Shown: positions 1 to 12,247, numbered from the stretch's first letter. The stretch: DNA of 64,000 nt from Ilex aquifolium (GCA_951799425.1 OX637394.1:40225642-40289641); one strand, 5' to 3'. Notes: generated from the letters alone by a model not told the origin. Made by a program: numbers and translations.

Positions 1-352
1 TGGGCGAGGTGGTGCAGCAACTCAGAGAGGACGTCGCAGGAGAGTCGATGGGGGCACTGGACAGCATTGACTCCATAAGTGGGGGTGCCAGGGATGCCGG
101 TGGTGACACCTTTCGCTGGTCGGGTGACATTGATGGAGATAGTCATGGTGTAGGCGACACCGAAGTCCAAAGCAACGCGTCCCAGGGCGACGCCAAAGGA
201 AACATGGGTGAGGGCTCTAGGCATAGGAAGCCCTTGAGCGACACCGACCGTGGCATGATGGATGGCGCCTTGGGCGCTAGTGCCAAGAACGGAGAGGTCA
301 TTCTTAGGTGGCGTGTAGAAGGGCGACAGCTAGTCTGGGTGCTGGCCTAGGC

Positions 353-470
353 GATGCCAGCCTGGGCGCTGGCCTGAGCGACGCCTGCATGGGTGCTGAC
401 CTGAGTGACGCCTGCCTGGGCGCTGACCTGAGCGACGCCTGCCTGGGCGACGCTAGCCTTGGCGACGTCT
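353..470. repeat. 27-bp GC-rich minisatellite
   Basis: Units begin at 353, 380, 407 and 434 and share a GACGCCTGCCTGGGCGCTGA-like core. The last unit degenerates into 15-bp sub-repeats. Translated on plus it gives a nine-residue LSDACLGAD-like repeat, but this is a consequence of the 27-bp period. It lies in the leader of the left-edge retroelement. Confidence 0.7.
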
Positions 471-998
471 TGCAGTCGTTGGCATGCACTGGTTGGTACT
501 GGTACTGGTCTTAGCGACGCCAGGGAGGCCTAGGCGATGCTAGGGGATGTAGGTGGTTCGAACCATGCCAAAGAGGCCTGGGCAAAGCCAGGAGAAGGGA
601 GCGGGCGCTGGGGTGCCGACCGGAGTATCAGAAAACCATGAAAAAGCGACAAAACTTTGAACGACCAGAACTTTGTGCTCGGTTGTCTGTTTGAGGCAAA
701 TTTTTTTGAATTCGGGTATTTTTTCAAGATCTACGACATATAAACAGCCAAAGGGGGTTTGGGCAACAAATTTCCCCAAAAAATGCTTCTTTCTCTTTGA
801 ATTTGAGTTTTTAACCCCAAATTAGTGAAAAAAAATAAATTTTGCATGTGTCTACTTCTCGCTATTGATGGCGAAACCTCGTCATGATGTGACATGTCAT
901 CTTCTACTTGGTGGTTCATGAATGAGATTGTTCTTGCCATTGGAGGTAGGAAGACTATAAGGAAAGAATCAAATCGCTTCCCACAGACAGAGCCAAAC

Positions 999-1560
999 TG
1001 ATGATGCACAAAACGGTCTTATGAAATATCAACAGTTGAATGTGTGATAAAGTGTAATTATTGGATAATTAATAGAGCAATCAATGACAATATAGTGGTT
1101 CGGTCCGGGTGACCTACTCCACTCCGAAAAAAGGTAACGGTAGTCGGAGGACCTTTTATTGATTAAGTAAGGTGAACGAGAGAGAGAGCAATGGTTAGTC
1201 CCGGGAGGGATACAATAGGTAGGAGAGAGAAAAACTATGTGTGGGGTGTGTAAAGATAGATGTCTTCTCATGTAGAGAGAACTTATAATTTATAGGCACA
1301 TAGCATTTGTTAAGACGGTGACATGAGAGTAAATGTACTAGCTCTCCGGAGAGGATAACTACAAAATGTAAGTACAATTAAAGATTGTCTTGATCTTCGA
1401 GAGCAGTTATCTCGGTAATTACTCCCCACGTGCACTAATCCTTCTGGACTCCTTGAACTCTGTACTGGGCCGAATCCGTGAATTGGGATTGACCTGCTTT
1501 GTAGTTGATTTGGACCTATCTCATTAATTGAGTCTGACCCAGTTAAATCTGAGCTCGTCA
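999..1560 (-). repeat. 5' LTR of the left-edge retroelement
   Basis: This is a 562-bp block starting TGACGAGC on the minus strand and ending in CA next to the primer-site motif. It contains a TATAAATTATAA-like box near 1290-1305 on the minus strand. On the right it meets sequence at 1562 that is also found at 47425 without any LTR, which supports the right boundary. Confidence 0.5.
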
Positions 1561-2040
1561 GAATTGAATGATTTATAATAATTTATTAAAAAGAATAATT
1601 TTATACAGAATATATTTTTAATTCCATAAAAAATATAATCTAATATTAAAAATAATATTTCGGTATAAATTTGATAGATGGCAAGGGAGAAGCTGTGTAG
1701 ATAAAGTTCACTGTTACAACGTACACGTTGGCTCAGTCAAACTTCAAAACCTTTTTTTCTTTTGACCAAATAAGTATCAGGCTGTCAAATAAACTTTTCC
1801 CTTACTTCTTGACAACTTTGATGGGACATTCACACCCCTCTTCTTCTGCTATTGGTATAAAAATCTCATATTTTAAGAAGTTTAAGTGTAATTTATTAAT
1901 AGACTAGTTATTGTCTGTACCTGAAGGCACAGAGTAATAAAAAATGGTAAATAATAAACATATTTGTATTCATATCCAAAATCAAATCACAAACATGGAG
2001 GAGAGATAAATGAATTTAAGCATCGGATGTAGTGGGGGTG

Positions 2041-2345
2041 AGAGGTGGTGGTGGTGATGGTGGCAGCGATGGTGATGGCGATGGCGGCGACGGTGGTGGC
2101 GGTGACGGCGACGGCGACGGCGGTGGTGGAGATGGGGGTGGTGGTGGTGGTGGTGATGGTGGTGGTGGTGATGGTGGTGACGATGACGATGACGATGACG
2201 ATGACTGTGGTGGTGGTTGTGGTGGCGGCGACAGTGGTGGTGGCGATAGTGATGGTGGCGGCGGCAACGGTGGCGGTGGCGACGGTGGCGGTGGCGACGG
2301 CGATGACGGTGGTGGCGGCGACGACGGTGGTGGTGGTAGAGGTAG
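2041..2345. repeat. GGT/GGC/GAC-rich microsatellite
   Basis: A degenerate triplet repeat of about 300 bp. All long open frames across it (poly-Gly, poly-Val, poly-His, poly-Pro) are by-products of the triplet period. It lies inside the small Helitron, and the corresponding tract at 61320-62060 is more than twice as long. Confidence 0.9.
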
Positions 2346-2401
2346 AGGTAGTGGTGTGACAGTTTCAAACACTATTTTTTTAAAAAAAAAATAGTTATGA
2401 A

Positions 2402-2614
2402 AAATAATTTCTAGAAATACTTTTAAAATGTCACTCCAAACACACCCTTAGGGACCTTTTTTTTTTTTAAATAAATAATTTCTAGAAATATTTTTAAAAA
2501 GTCACTCCAAACACACCCTTAGAGACCTATTTTTCTATTAAATAAATAATTTCTAGAAATACTTTTAAAAAGATACTCCAAACACACCCTTAGGGACCTA
2601 TTTTTCTATTAAAT
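2402..2614. repeat. Three tandem 71-bp repeats
   Basis: Units start at 2402, 2473 and 2544, each with AAATAATTTCTAGAAATA and CTCCAAACACACCCTTAG. The related Helitron at 61198 has a single degenerate unit at 62095-62170, so the array expanded within this copy. Confidence 0.85.
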
Positions 2615-3236
2615 TTGGGGTGTTAATATTAGCCGTTAGATTAACTTTAAAGTAAAATTTAAAGTGATTTCAACCGCGAATAGTAAAATTCATTTTGTTT
2701 GTCTTTTGAGATTTGAATTGTAAGCTACTTTATTATATAGATATGTTAATAGATATTAAAATAAATCAAAGTGTTACAAATCTTGGAGAATTTGTGTGTA
2801 ATATTTAAAATATTAATGCTCCGTTTGGTACAATCAAAAAAAAAATAGAATGATGGAAAGTTGAAATAATGAAAAGTGGGAAGGATAGATAAAACATCAT
2901 GTTTGGTAAGGAAGAAAAGTAGAAAAAATAGAAAAGTTGATGGATTAACTTTCCTTCCAACTCATCAAAATCAATCCCTCTAAAATTGGAAGGAAAGTGG
3001 ATAAAAATTTAATTATTTGTGTTGAGATGTATCAGGCTGTCAAATAAACTTTTCCCTTGCTTCTTGACAACTTCGATAGGACATTCACGCCCCTCCTCTT
3101 CTGCTATTGGTATAAAAATCTCATATTTTAAGAAGTTTAAGTGTAATTTATTAATAGATATGTTAACGGATATTAAAATAAATCAAAGTGTTACAAATCT
3201 TGGAGAATTTGTGTGTAATATTTAAAATATTAAGAG

Positions 3237-5230
3237 TCTAAGTAATTAAATAACAAATCTCAGAAGCCTGGTGGATGTAATTCTCTCTTAATCAAATTGG
3301 GCTATCCAACCACTACAATATCCAACCAGTCGGGTCACCCAACCCAAAAATTAAAGCCCAGACTCTACACAGCAGCAGCTTTACTTCAGACTAACTCATT
3401 AGGGGTAATTTACAATTAACACCCTTGAAATATGCATATAATTTTTATTTGGTCCCTCAAGTTTCAATTGGTATAATTACACCCTAAAATTTTTAATTGA
3501 GTTTCAATTCAATCCTTCTTTTTAGATCTATTAAAGAATTCCGACATAAAGACATCACATAACTTACCCATAAGGATACATATTGTCCATTAAAAAATAT
3601 CTCTCTAAAATACATTGTTTATTTATCTCTTTGCCTTACAATATTTCTCAATTTCTCATTCTATATCTTCTTCTTCGTTTTTTTGGTTATTTTATTTTTC
3701 TTTTTAATTTTCCTCAAAACCAGATCTTCACCAGATAAGTATAGTCATAATAATTTTCCTCAAAACCAGATCTTCACCTTTAACCTAAGTCAAGTATTGG
3801 CCACTGAAGATCATATAGTCATAATAAATTGGTGAGTTTTGATGTAAGGACTACATTGAAACTTAATTAAAACTCTAAGAATTTAATTATTATAATTAAA
3901 ACTTCAAAAACCAAATAAGAATTAGATGCATATTTTAAAGGTATAAATTATAATTTACCCAACTCATTAATAATGAATCATTATTAACTTAACTTATGCC
4001 AAAAAGAAAAACGGCAAAAAAAACCATCAACTATACCACCTATGTAACATGCCTTAATTGCATTTCCCCTTTTTCAATTAATGTAATTTGAGGATGGATT
4101 TAGATTTCATGGACTTAATTTGAGAGTATAATGTATTATAACCATTATATTAACAATATAAAATTAAATGAAGTTCACAATCAATTCAATAGTCAGAATG
4201 CATTAAATATTTGAATTAAGTTTTTTTAAATTAGGTACAAATAAATTTTTTTTTTATAAATTTATAGGGGATTAACTTTATTTAAAGGGAATTCTTATCA
4301 ACAGCAATAACTTTTGTCCGAAGACACTCTGTAATATAAATTTTTTAGTATCTACTGTGTAACATTAATATTTTTTAAAAATAAATTATTTCAATTTTTT
4401 ATTTAATTATTTAATTGAAAATTAAAATAAATAGAGAATAGTAGTTTAGAATCACTATGTTCCTTTTAGAAATCACGAGAAAGCTAACACGGGTTTGCTT
4501 TAATGCTAAAACTAAGGCAAATGCATCCATCTTTATTTATCAAATATTTGTTCTCGAAAGTCTTTGTTTCTGTGTAGAAGTAAACTCTCTAAATTTATGA
4601 CCAATCTTTCTTTCAGTACTCTTAAAACAAATAGGCAAACGTCAGCTTTTTTTGAATTATACAAATTCTTCTATTGATGAATAACAACAACAAAGTGGAA
4701 AAACTATTTCAAAAGATACTTTAGAAAAAATAGGAGAGAGATAGGTATGGATTATCGAGGTTGTTTGATATTAGTAAGTGTGTTAGTTACTTAGTTGAGT
4801 TATTTGAAATTTGGGGCATGTAGAGAAGATAATTTTTTTGAAACGAAAAAAGATATTGAAATGAATTTTGTATCATTAAATCAAAGTATATGAGAATTGG
4901 ATAAATTTTGACTGCTATTGTGTTTTATAAGTTGAAAATTTAATTTCTTAGCAATGATATTAGATAGAGTTTTTTTTTGGTCAGAAATATTAGATAGAAT
5001 ATAGGTATTAGGTAGTTCATTATTAAAGTAAATAGAAAAAAAAAATATTAGAAACAAAAATTGAACTCATAAAGAATTTCTCCAAAAAAAAAAAAAATTC
5101 CAAAAGAATTTAAGAATTCCAACCTAAAACCTGTCCCAATACCAACTTACTGACACAAAAAACACAAATTCCTATGCCCGTTGTAACCATGATTCCCGGA
5201 ATTCCAATCGATCCCAATTCCTGAATCCAC

Positions 5231-5232
<2 letters not shown>
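3237..5232. other. AT-rich spacer upstream of CAT copy 1
   Basis: I see no gene here. The block is AT-rich with poly-A/T runs and no convincing long open frame. Its last part should hold the promoter of CAT copy 1, but no TATA box stands out clearly enough to call. Confidence 0.5.

Positions 5233-5271
<39 letters not shown>
5233..5271 (+). repeat. (CT)n tract in the CAT copy 1 leader
   Basis: About 19 CT units end 33 bases before the ATG. CT tracts are common in plant 5' UTRs. Copy 2 lacks this tract: shared sequence between the copies begins just after it, at CTCCGCTAGAAAG. Confidence 0.85.
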
Positions 5272-5273
<2 letters not shown>

Positions 5274-5303
5274 CTAGAAAGAAGGGGACACCCAACTCTA
5301 ACA

Positions 5304-7151
5304 ATGGTTGATTCTAACACTGATTCTCAAATCTCTCAAGATTTGATCACTCCTCTAAATACCCATTTCGCCTCTCACTCCAAATCCTCCGCCGTGGAAC
5401 CACCACAACCACCACCACCAAAATCCTACTGGCGATTCAGCAAACAAGACTTCTTCCCAGAACCCTCATTCCAAAACCTCTCCACTTACAGAACAGCCCT
5501 GTCGCAAACCTGTCACCGTCTCAAAGACCGCCTTTTTGGCCGCTCGACCGATGCCAATGAGCTCATTGACCTCAAAAAACAATCTGAATATGACATGAAG
5601 CAATGTCTCACATGGTGGGACTTGATTTGGATGGGTTTTGGCGCCGTTGTTGGGTCTGGAATTTTCAGTATCACCGGTCAAGAAACACACAACGATGCTG
5701 GCCCAGCTATAGTTCTTTCTTATGCCGCTTCAGGCCTCTCTGCATTGCTATCGGTATTCTGTTACACTGAATTTGCTGTGGAAATACCTGTGGCAGGTGG
5801 GTCTTTCTCATTTCTTCGAATCGAGTTGGGTGATTTTCTTGCTTTTATAGCTGCTGGTAATATTTTACTAGAGGGCGTTGTTGGTTCTGCTGGGTTAGGG
5901 CGTTCATGGTCTTCTTATTTTGCTAGTATGATAAAATCTGATGCCGATTTCCTTAGAATTCGAGTGAACTCCTTTGCTGAAGGGTTTAATTTATTGGACC
6001 CAATTGCGGTTGTGGTTTTAGCGATTGCTAGCACTATAGCTATGAGTGGGACACAGAGGACATCTTGTTTGAATTGGATTGCTTCTATTTTCAGTGCTGG
6101 GGTCATAGTTTTCATTATAATTGTTGGGTTTCTTCATGCTAAGAGCTCGAATTTGGTACCCTTTTTCCCATTTGGCGCTGAGGGGGTGTTCAAAGCTGCA
6201 GCAGTTGTGTATTGGTCTTATTCTGGATTTGATTTGGTTGCAACTATGGCTGAAGAGACTAAGAAACCGTCTAGAGATATACCGTTGGGTTTGGTTGGTT
6301 CAATGTCTATTATTACTGTGGTGTATTGTTTGATGGCATTGACACTTGTCATGATGGTGAATTATACTCAGGTAGATGTCAATGCAGCCTATTCAGTGGC
6401 ATTTGAGAGAATTGGGATGAAATGGGCTAAGTATTTGGTGAGTATTTGTGCTCTTAAGGGAATGACTACAAGTCTGCTCGTTGGTTCTATGGGGCAAGCT
6501 CGATACACGACTCAGATTGCGAGAGCTCATATGATTCCCCCCTGGTTTGCTCTTGTACATCCGAGAACAGGAACCCCCATAAATGCTACTCTATTGGTGA
6601 CCATAATTAGCTGCATTGTGGCTTTCTTCACTAGTTTGGATGTTTTATCTAGTGTGTTATCATTTAGCACACTCTTCATTTTCATGCTTATGGCTGTTGC
6701 ATTACTTGTTAGGCGATATTATGTAAAAGATGTTACTCCAAAGCATGGTTTAGTTAAATTTCTTTTGTGCCTTTTTGTTATTTTGGGTTCATCGATTGTG
6801 ATAACAGCACTTTGGAGTTCTAATAAGAGAGGATGGATTGGTTATGCAGTGGCTGGTGCATTCTGGTTAATGGGTACACTGGGGATGGTGTTGCTTCCGA
6901 AGCAGAGGGTTCCAAAGGTTTGGGGTGTTCCACTTGTTCCATGGTTGCCATCATTGTCAATCGGGATGAACGTGTTTTTGATTGGATCCTTGGGTGGGGT
7001 GGCATTCTTGAGGTTCTTCATATGTAGTGCTGTTATGCTAGTTTATTACCTGGTAGTTGGCGTCCATGCAACTTATGATGTTGCCCATCAAGATAACCAA
7101 GAAGTGAAAATTGAAGACGGGAAAGGAAATGCCAATCAAGAAATTTCGTAG
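5304..7151 (+). CDS. Cationic amino acid transporter, CAT1/5/8 type (copy 1)
   Basis: An intronless 615-residue protein of the amino acid/polyamine/organocation superfamily. Plant CATs of this clade take up basic amino acids with protons, mostly at the plasma membrane. A cytosolic N-terminus (1-100) has a Pro-rich stretch and the SYWRFSKQDFFPEPSF motif typical of AtCAT5-like proteins. The first membrane segment follows, with CLTWWDLIWMGFGAVVGSGI at 101-120, then many hydrophobic segments (family usual: 14). MAEETKKPSRDIP is the conserved loop and GQARYTTQIARAHMIPP a second family motif. The C-terminal CAT domain runs from PKVWGVPLVPWLPSLSI to GVHATYDVAHQ. The start was chosen as the first ATG after the CT-rich leader. 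The N-terminus is about 33 residues longer than AtCAT5-like proteins. Copy 2 at 40632 differs at about 26 aligned residues. Exact substrate and membrane are inferred from the family. Confidence 0.93.
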   Translation: MVDSNTDSQISQDLITPLNTHFASHSKSSAVEPPQPPPPKSYWRFSKQDFFPEPSFQNLSTYRTALSQTCHRLKDRLFGRSTDANELIDLKKQSEYDMKQCLTWWDLIWMGFGAVVGSGIFSITGQETHNDAGPAIVLSYAASGLSALLSVFCYTEFAVEIPVAGGSFSFLRIELGDFLAFIAAGNILLEGVVGSAGLGRSWSSYFASMIKSDADFLRIRVNSFAEGFNLLDPIAVVVLAIASTIAMSGTQRTSCLNWIASIFSAGVIVFIIIVGFLHAKSSNLVPFFPFGAEGVFKAAAVVYWSYSGFDLVATMAEETKKPSRDIPLGLVGSMSIITVVYCLMALTLVMMVNYTQVDVNAAYSVAFERIGMKWAKYLVSICALKGMTTSLLVGSMGQARYTTQIARAHMIPPWFALVHPRTGTPINATLLVTIISCIVAFFTSLDVLSSVLSFSTLFIFMLMAVALLVRRYYVKDVTPKHGLVKFLLCLFVILGSSIVITALWSSNKRGWIGYAVAGAFWLMGTLGMVLLPKQRVPKVWGVPLVPWLPSLSIGMNVFLIGSLGGVAFLRFFICSAVMLVYYLVVGVHATYDVAHQDNQEVKIEDGKGNANQEIS

Positions 7152-8914
7152 TTGGTATGATATCTTAGAACTTACAGTGATTGGCATTATAGTTCATATT
7201 ACTTCGGACTTTTTGTGAACAGCCTGAATTCTTATGTCCTTTTCCTATTTAAATCCTCTCTCTTACAAACTCGAGGGAATTAATCGGACCTTCAATCTAT
7301 TCTCCGTAATGGTTGTAGTATTTACAATGCAATTGCTCTTTTTTCTTGGTCATGATGAATTCTGGGCTTCATGATTCTTTTAATACAGCTCTTAGATGCA
7401 ACACGAATCCACACTCTTGAAATTTATTAACTTTACGTCCTTTAAGTGAAAATATCCCTATGGTTAACTAAAGGGATTGGGCATGTCCCTAGAAGGCTAG
7501 AATTCCATCTTCTGTACTTAAGAGAAGTAAAATTTGAAGGGAGAGAAGTAAATACTACTATGTGGCTGCATCTAGATATGATGGTATAGAATTTTGTTTT
7601 TGGTATACACATTACTAATATTTTAGTAGTGTTGCTAATATTATACTTCTGCTTTTATTAGGACATCTATGCTAGATATACCTAAGGTATTTATGATATT
7701 GAGAAGAAATCATATAATACCTTTTCCTCTTTGTTTCTACTTTTGTTCCTTCTAGCCTAATTGGAGTTAACTTTATTTTGTTAGAATAAGATTGCAGGTT
7801 GAGCCAACTTTCTCAGAGCAGATTGACCTTTGAAATGTTTGTGTAATGTTATGATATTTGAGGTCTTAGTTATGTGTAGATCACTCTGTAATGTATTGTG
7901 TTGAAATGAAATTATAGGGAGGATCTATTTATCATAGTTGTCATTTTTATTCCTTTTGCTAGCCTTTTTGCTATGATGTTCATAAGGTTAAACCACTGCT
8001 ATCAAACTTCCAGTAAAAAGAAAGAACACTTATTTTTTCCCTGCCACAAAATTAGTGCATTAATTATGGTTTACTTCCTGTTTTTTGGTCTCTGTGCTTA
8101 CAAGACTTGTTAGATGAAGCAGGAAACAAAATTCGAGAGGGGGAAAAGAAAATTCCAATCAATTGTTCTATGGCGGGTATGATGGTGTGCAATTTTAATT
8201 TTTATACAATCATTCCTGCAATTATAGCGATCTTGCTCAGAAGTCAGAATAATATGCAAATTATAAACAATCAAAAAAAGTATATTCTATAAACTTTATG
8301 GGGAAAAAGTGTGATAGAATTCTTAGGGTATATATTATTGAGATGTGACAATATAGTATCTTTCCCTTGTCGTTTTGACTTTTATTTCCTCTTGCTTATT
8401 GGATTAAACCAAAATCAACTTTCTCCTCTAAGGTTCAAGTAACTTTCTCAATGCTTGATCTTTATTTTAATTGAATCATGTCATAATATTTGAGGTTCTA
8501 CTTTAGTACATATGCCAAACACCAAGCCTTGGTGTGAACCTCTTATAAAGAAAGGAGAAGCCTCAAATGTTGGCGTTTGAACTAGCTTTGATATTCTGAT
8601 CCTCACTTTGTAAGCTCATAAACTCTGAATTAGAATCACCTTTCTGTATATTAAAGTATGCTTAGTTTTTATTATGCCTCCTTCCTGAGCAGGTATGTAT
8701 TTTGTTTTTCTTCTTTTTTTTTTTTTGAAATTCTTCAAGCTGCAGATTGTGGGTTGGTGAATATCATATCAAAATATTGATCACTCCCTCTGGGTAAGTA
8801 TTTTAAAGATGTGCTTAACCAGCTGGATGGCAAGACGAAATGCAAAGGGATATGCGCAATATGAGGGGGAAATATAGCTTCACCATAATGAGAACAACAT
8901 TAGCAGCAACTGTG
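7152..8914 (+). other. Downstream flank of CAT copy 1, shared with copy 2
   Basis: Non-coding sequence collinear with 42381-44160 and very similar, with only small indels. It includes the 3' UTR after the TAG stop. A short open stretch at 8107-8292 is present in both copies but has no recognisable domain, and copy 2 carries a stop in it, so I do not call a gene. Confidence 0.75.
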
Positions 8915-8919
8915 TAAGT

Positions 8920-9081
8920 TGTTAAGTTTAGAGAGTTAACACAATATTAAAGAAAGACAGAGAGTGATAAAAAACATGACCTACCTCTCACAAACCACTT
9001 GTATTTATAGTTAACATACAATAATAAGAAAGACGTATACACCCTCTTATATTTACATATAATACCCTAATACTTTTAACA
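8920..9081 (-). repeat. 3' LTR of the copia element
   Basis: A 162-bp LTR, TGTTAAG...TTAACA, nearly identical to 15274-15436. The minus-strand purine-rich tract GAGGGAGAG abuts its inner edge. Confidence 0.93.
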
Positions 9082-9088
9082 CTCTCCC

Positions 9089-10200
9089 TCAAGCTGGACT
9101 ATATATATCATATAATCCAAGCTTGGAACAAATTGTTGTAAGACGTGTACGACTCAATGCTTTGGTAAACATATCTGCAAGCTGATCTTCAGATTTCATA
9201 AATGGAGTCGTAATCTCTCCAGCTACTATCTTGTATCGAATAAAGTAACAATCAACCTCAATATGTTTGGTTCTCTCGTGAAACACTGGATTGACAGCGA
9301 TATGGATAGCTGCCTGGTTGTCACAAAACAACTGTAAAGGAGGTTGAACTGGAATTCCAATTTCCTGGAGGAAGTGTAGTAGTCAAGTCAACTCACTCGT
9401 CGTATGCGCCATTGCCCTATACTCAGCTTCAGAACTGGATCTTGCTACCATGGGTTGTTTCTTACTTTTCCATGAGACAACGTTACCTCCTAAGAAAGTA
9501 CAATAACTAGTGGTTGATCTCCAATTAGAAGGAGAGCCAGCCCAATCAGCATCTGAGAAACCTTCCACTCTAAGATGTCCATTAGCTCGATATAACAATC
9601 CAAGGCCAGGAGCACGTTTGAGATATTGCAAAATACGAGTAACTGTCTCCCAATGTGGTACATTAGGACACCCCATAAACTGACTTACTATACTGACTGC
9701 GTAGGAAATATCCGGTCGAGTAATAGTGAGATAATTGAGCTTCCCAACCAATCTGCGATACCGACTTGGATTCTCAAACAGTGCACCATCATCCATCAAC
9801 AATTTTTGATTCGGATCCATAGAAACATCAATCGGTCTACCACCCAGCAAACCTGCTTCCTTTAGCATGTCAAGTACATATTTCCTATGTGATAAACAAA
9901 TACCCTGTTTAGATCGAGCCACCTCAATACCCAAGAAATACCTGAGTTTTCCCAAATTTTTAGTATGAAATCGATCTTGCAGGAAAGTTTTTAACTTGAC
10001 AATCCCCTCAGAATCATTTCCAGTAATCACAATATCGTCTACATAGACCACCAATAGAACATATCCGGCATCCGTCTGTCTATGAAACACAGAATGGTCT
10101 GTCTGACATCGAAGAAGACCAAACTCTAAAACTGCATCTAAAAACTTACTAAACCATGCCCTTGGTGACTGCTTCAAACCATACAAAGATTTCTTTAACT
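9089..10200 (-). pseudogene. copia reverse transcriptase and RNase H region
   Basis: The minus strand carries the copia RT motifs MYGLKQSPRAW and YVDDIVITGND, then RNase H with SDADWAGSPSNWRSTTSY, SSSEAEYRA and a LADMFTKAL tail close to the 3' LTR. It is part of the 8920-15436 element and a broken fossil. Confidence 0.9.
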
Positions 10201-10344
10201 GACATATACTTTTACCATACTCCCCCTGAGCAGTAAACCCAAGTGGCTACTCCATGTATACCTCTTTAACCAGGTCACCATGTAGGAAGGCATTCTTGAC
10301 ATCTAACTGAAACAAGGACCAATCAAGATTAGTAACCAAAGACA

Positions 10345-12223
10345 TCAAGATACGAATAGAAGAAATTTTGGCAACAAGAGAGAAAGTCTCCTCATAATCA
10401 ACATCATATGTCTAAGTAAAGCCATTTGCAACAAGTCGGGCTTTAAGACACTCCACAAAACCATTCGAATGAAATTTAATAGTATACACCCAACGACAAC
10501 TAACAGTTCGTTTATCAAGAGGTAAAGGAACAAGATCCCAAGTCCCATTATGATGTAAGACATCCATCTCCTCCTCCATAGCTTTCCTCCAACCCGGATC
10601 AAATAATGCATCCTGTAAGTGCTTAGGGATAGAAATAGTAGATAATTGAGAGGTAAAACAAGAGAAGACAGGAGACAAGTCATTATATGAAACAAAATGA
10701 GCAATAGGATGATTAGTAACACACAAACGAGTACCTTTTCGAAGAGCAATAGGTAAAGAGTCTAAATTACCTGATGCACCAGGATCAGAAGGTGACAAGG
10801 AAGACGGTACGAGCACCTCAGTCGATGAGTGAGGACGACGAGAATATACACGAAGAGGTAAAGTAGATGGTAACACAGTAGGCAACGGAATATCTGATGA
10901 TGAGGGAAGAGATAGTAGTACAAGGGACGACTCAAAGTCCATATCCAAATGCTAAGCAGGTGCCGAATAATATGGAACATATTCCTCAAACGTGACATCG
11001 ACACTAGTAAAGTATCAGCGCAGGGAAGGACTATAGCAACGATACCCCTTCTGTGTGCGGGAGTATCCAAGAAATACACATTTGGTAGCCCAAGGGTCAA
11101 GTTTATCAAACCCAGGGCCTAAGTTGTGAACATAACAGACACATCAAAAAACCTTAGGAGTTAAGGAAAATAAGAGTTTACTAGGAAAAATGACAAAATA
11201 TGGGCTTTGCCCATTTAACACAGAGGATGGCATACGATTAATAAGATGACAAGCAGTGAGAACAGTATCACTCCAAAAACATCGGGGAATATTAATCTGG
11301 AATAACAGTGCACGGATAACTTCCAATAAATGACGGTTCTTGCGTTCAGCAACACCATTCTGTGGAGAGGTGTAAGCACAAGAAGTCTAATGAATAATGC
11401 CAGTTTTATTAAGATAAGCTGAAAAATGATCATATTCATATTCCCGAGCATTATCAGAACATAAAATACGGATACGACAACCATACTGAGTTTTTTTTTC
11501 CTTGCGAAAGGTCTCAAATATAGAGAATAATTCAGAATGAGCTTTCATCATAAACAATCAGGTCACACAAGAATAATCATCCACAAATGACACAAAATAA
11601 GGATATTTATTAAATGAAATATTCTTTATTGGACCTCATACATCAAAATGTACAAACTCAAATGCACTAGACACACGATTATTGACTATAGACTGAAAGG
11701 ACACACAGTGATGCTTATTAAGTTGACAAGCTTCACAAGACAAAGACGACACATTACTAAGACTGAGAACTTGGCACTTCAAATTCTGGAGAGATAGATG
11801 TCCAAGACGACAATGCCATTGAAAATGAGACAACGAGGTTGCTAGAACCCGAGTAGATGAATCAAAGTCAAAGTAATATAGACCACCAGCTTCATGCTCC
11901 GTACCAATCTTCCTCTTCGTCTTGAGATCCTGAAACACACAAGAAGAGGGATAAAATGTTACAAAACAATTAAGAGAACGTGTAATCTTGCTAATGGAAA
12001 GTAAACTAAAAGGAAATTGATGAACAAATAACATAGAGGATAGGGACATATTTGGACTCAATTGAGTAGTCCCCAAATTTGAAACTTTAGAAGAAGTACC
12101 ATTAGCAAGAGTAACAGTGTGTGTGGAAGGAGTAGACCGATAGGTAGAAAAGACATCAGACGCACCAGTCATGTAGTCAAAAGCGCCAGAGTCTATGATC
12201 CAGGGACTGCGAGTGGAAGACAA
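10345..12223 (-). pseudogene. copia protease, integrase and early RT region
   Basis: On the minus strand, from right to left, are the protease active site (WIIDSGAFDYMTG), the GAG-pre-integrase motif WHCRLGHLS, integrase-like stretches and the RT N-terminal motif RKAMEEEMDVLHHNGTW. Family order is intact; the reading frame is broken in several places. Confidence 0.85.
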
Positions 12224-12247
12224 TAAACAAGTGGAAACGGTACCTGA

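Larger units (their letters stand above)
1..1560 (-). mobile_element. Ty3/gypsy-like LTR retrotransposon, 5' part only
   Basis: The minus strand reads LTR (1560 to 999), then immediately a primer-binding-type sequence (TTTGGCTCTGTCTGTGGGAA, close to the plant gypsy TTTGGCGCCGTCTGTGGG motif), then a GC-rich leader or early internal region that leaves the window on the left. The LTR starts TG and ends CA on this strand. A minus-strand open stretch with an ATG near 937 could be the start of an internal coding region, but I recognise no gag domain. The rest of the element and its second LTR lie outside the window, so age and completeness cannot be judged. I see this as a fossil and infer the family from the primer site only. 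Confidence 0.5.
1904..2741 (-). mobile_element. Non-autonomous Helitron (838 bp)
   Basis: On the minus strand the element starts TCTATATAATAAAGTAG at 2741 and ends in CTAG at 1904, inserted between A and T. The duplicate at 3145-3165 shows the uninterrupted sequence ATTAATAGATATG, which fixes both ends. The 3' end, with the GTGCCTTCAGGTAC hairpin region before CTAG, resembles that of the RepHel Helitron at 24749. It has no coding capacity. Inside are a GGT-rich microsatellite and three 71-bp tandem repeats. A second member lies at 61198. It could be moved in trans by the RepHel element (inference). Confidence 0.85.
1762..3236. repeat. Direct duplication, one copy split by a Helitron
   Basis: Sequence 1772-1903 plus 2742-2815 matches 3031-3236 nearly base for base, starting at TCAGGCTGTCAAATAAAC and ending in AATATTTAAAATATTAA. 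The first copy is split at 1903/2742 by an 838-bp insertion. The second copy is intact and acts as the unfilled site. The spacer 2816-3030 starts TGCTCCGTTTGGTAC and is MITE-like in flavour, but I found no terminal repeats in it. Confidence 0.85.

Noticed and set aside
9-350. 113-residue plus-strand open frame at the left edge
   Set aside because: It lies antisense in the GC-rich leader of a minus-strand retroelement and has no recognisable domain.
1982-2394. Poly-His, poly-Pro, poly-Gly and poly-Val open frames on both strands
   Set aside because: All frames of a GGT/GGC triplet repeat stay open. The tract is a microsatellite inside a Helitron.
5466-7027. Open frames antisense to and out of frame with CAT copy 1 (and their equivalents in copy 2)
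   Set aside because: Shadows of the transporter coding sequence.
8107-8292. Small open frame downstream of CAT copy 1
   Set aside because: Copy 2 has the same DNA but with a stop in the frame, and no domain is seen.
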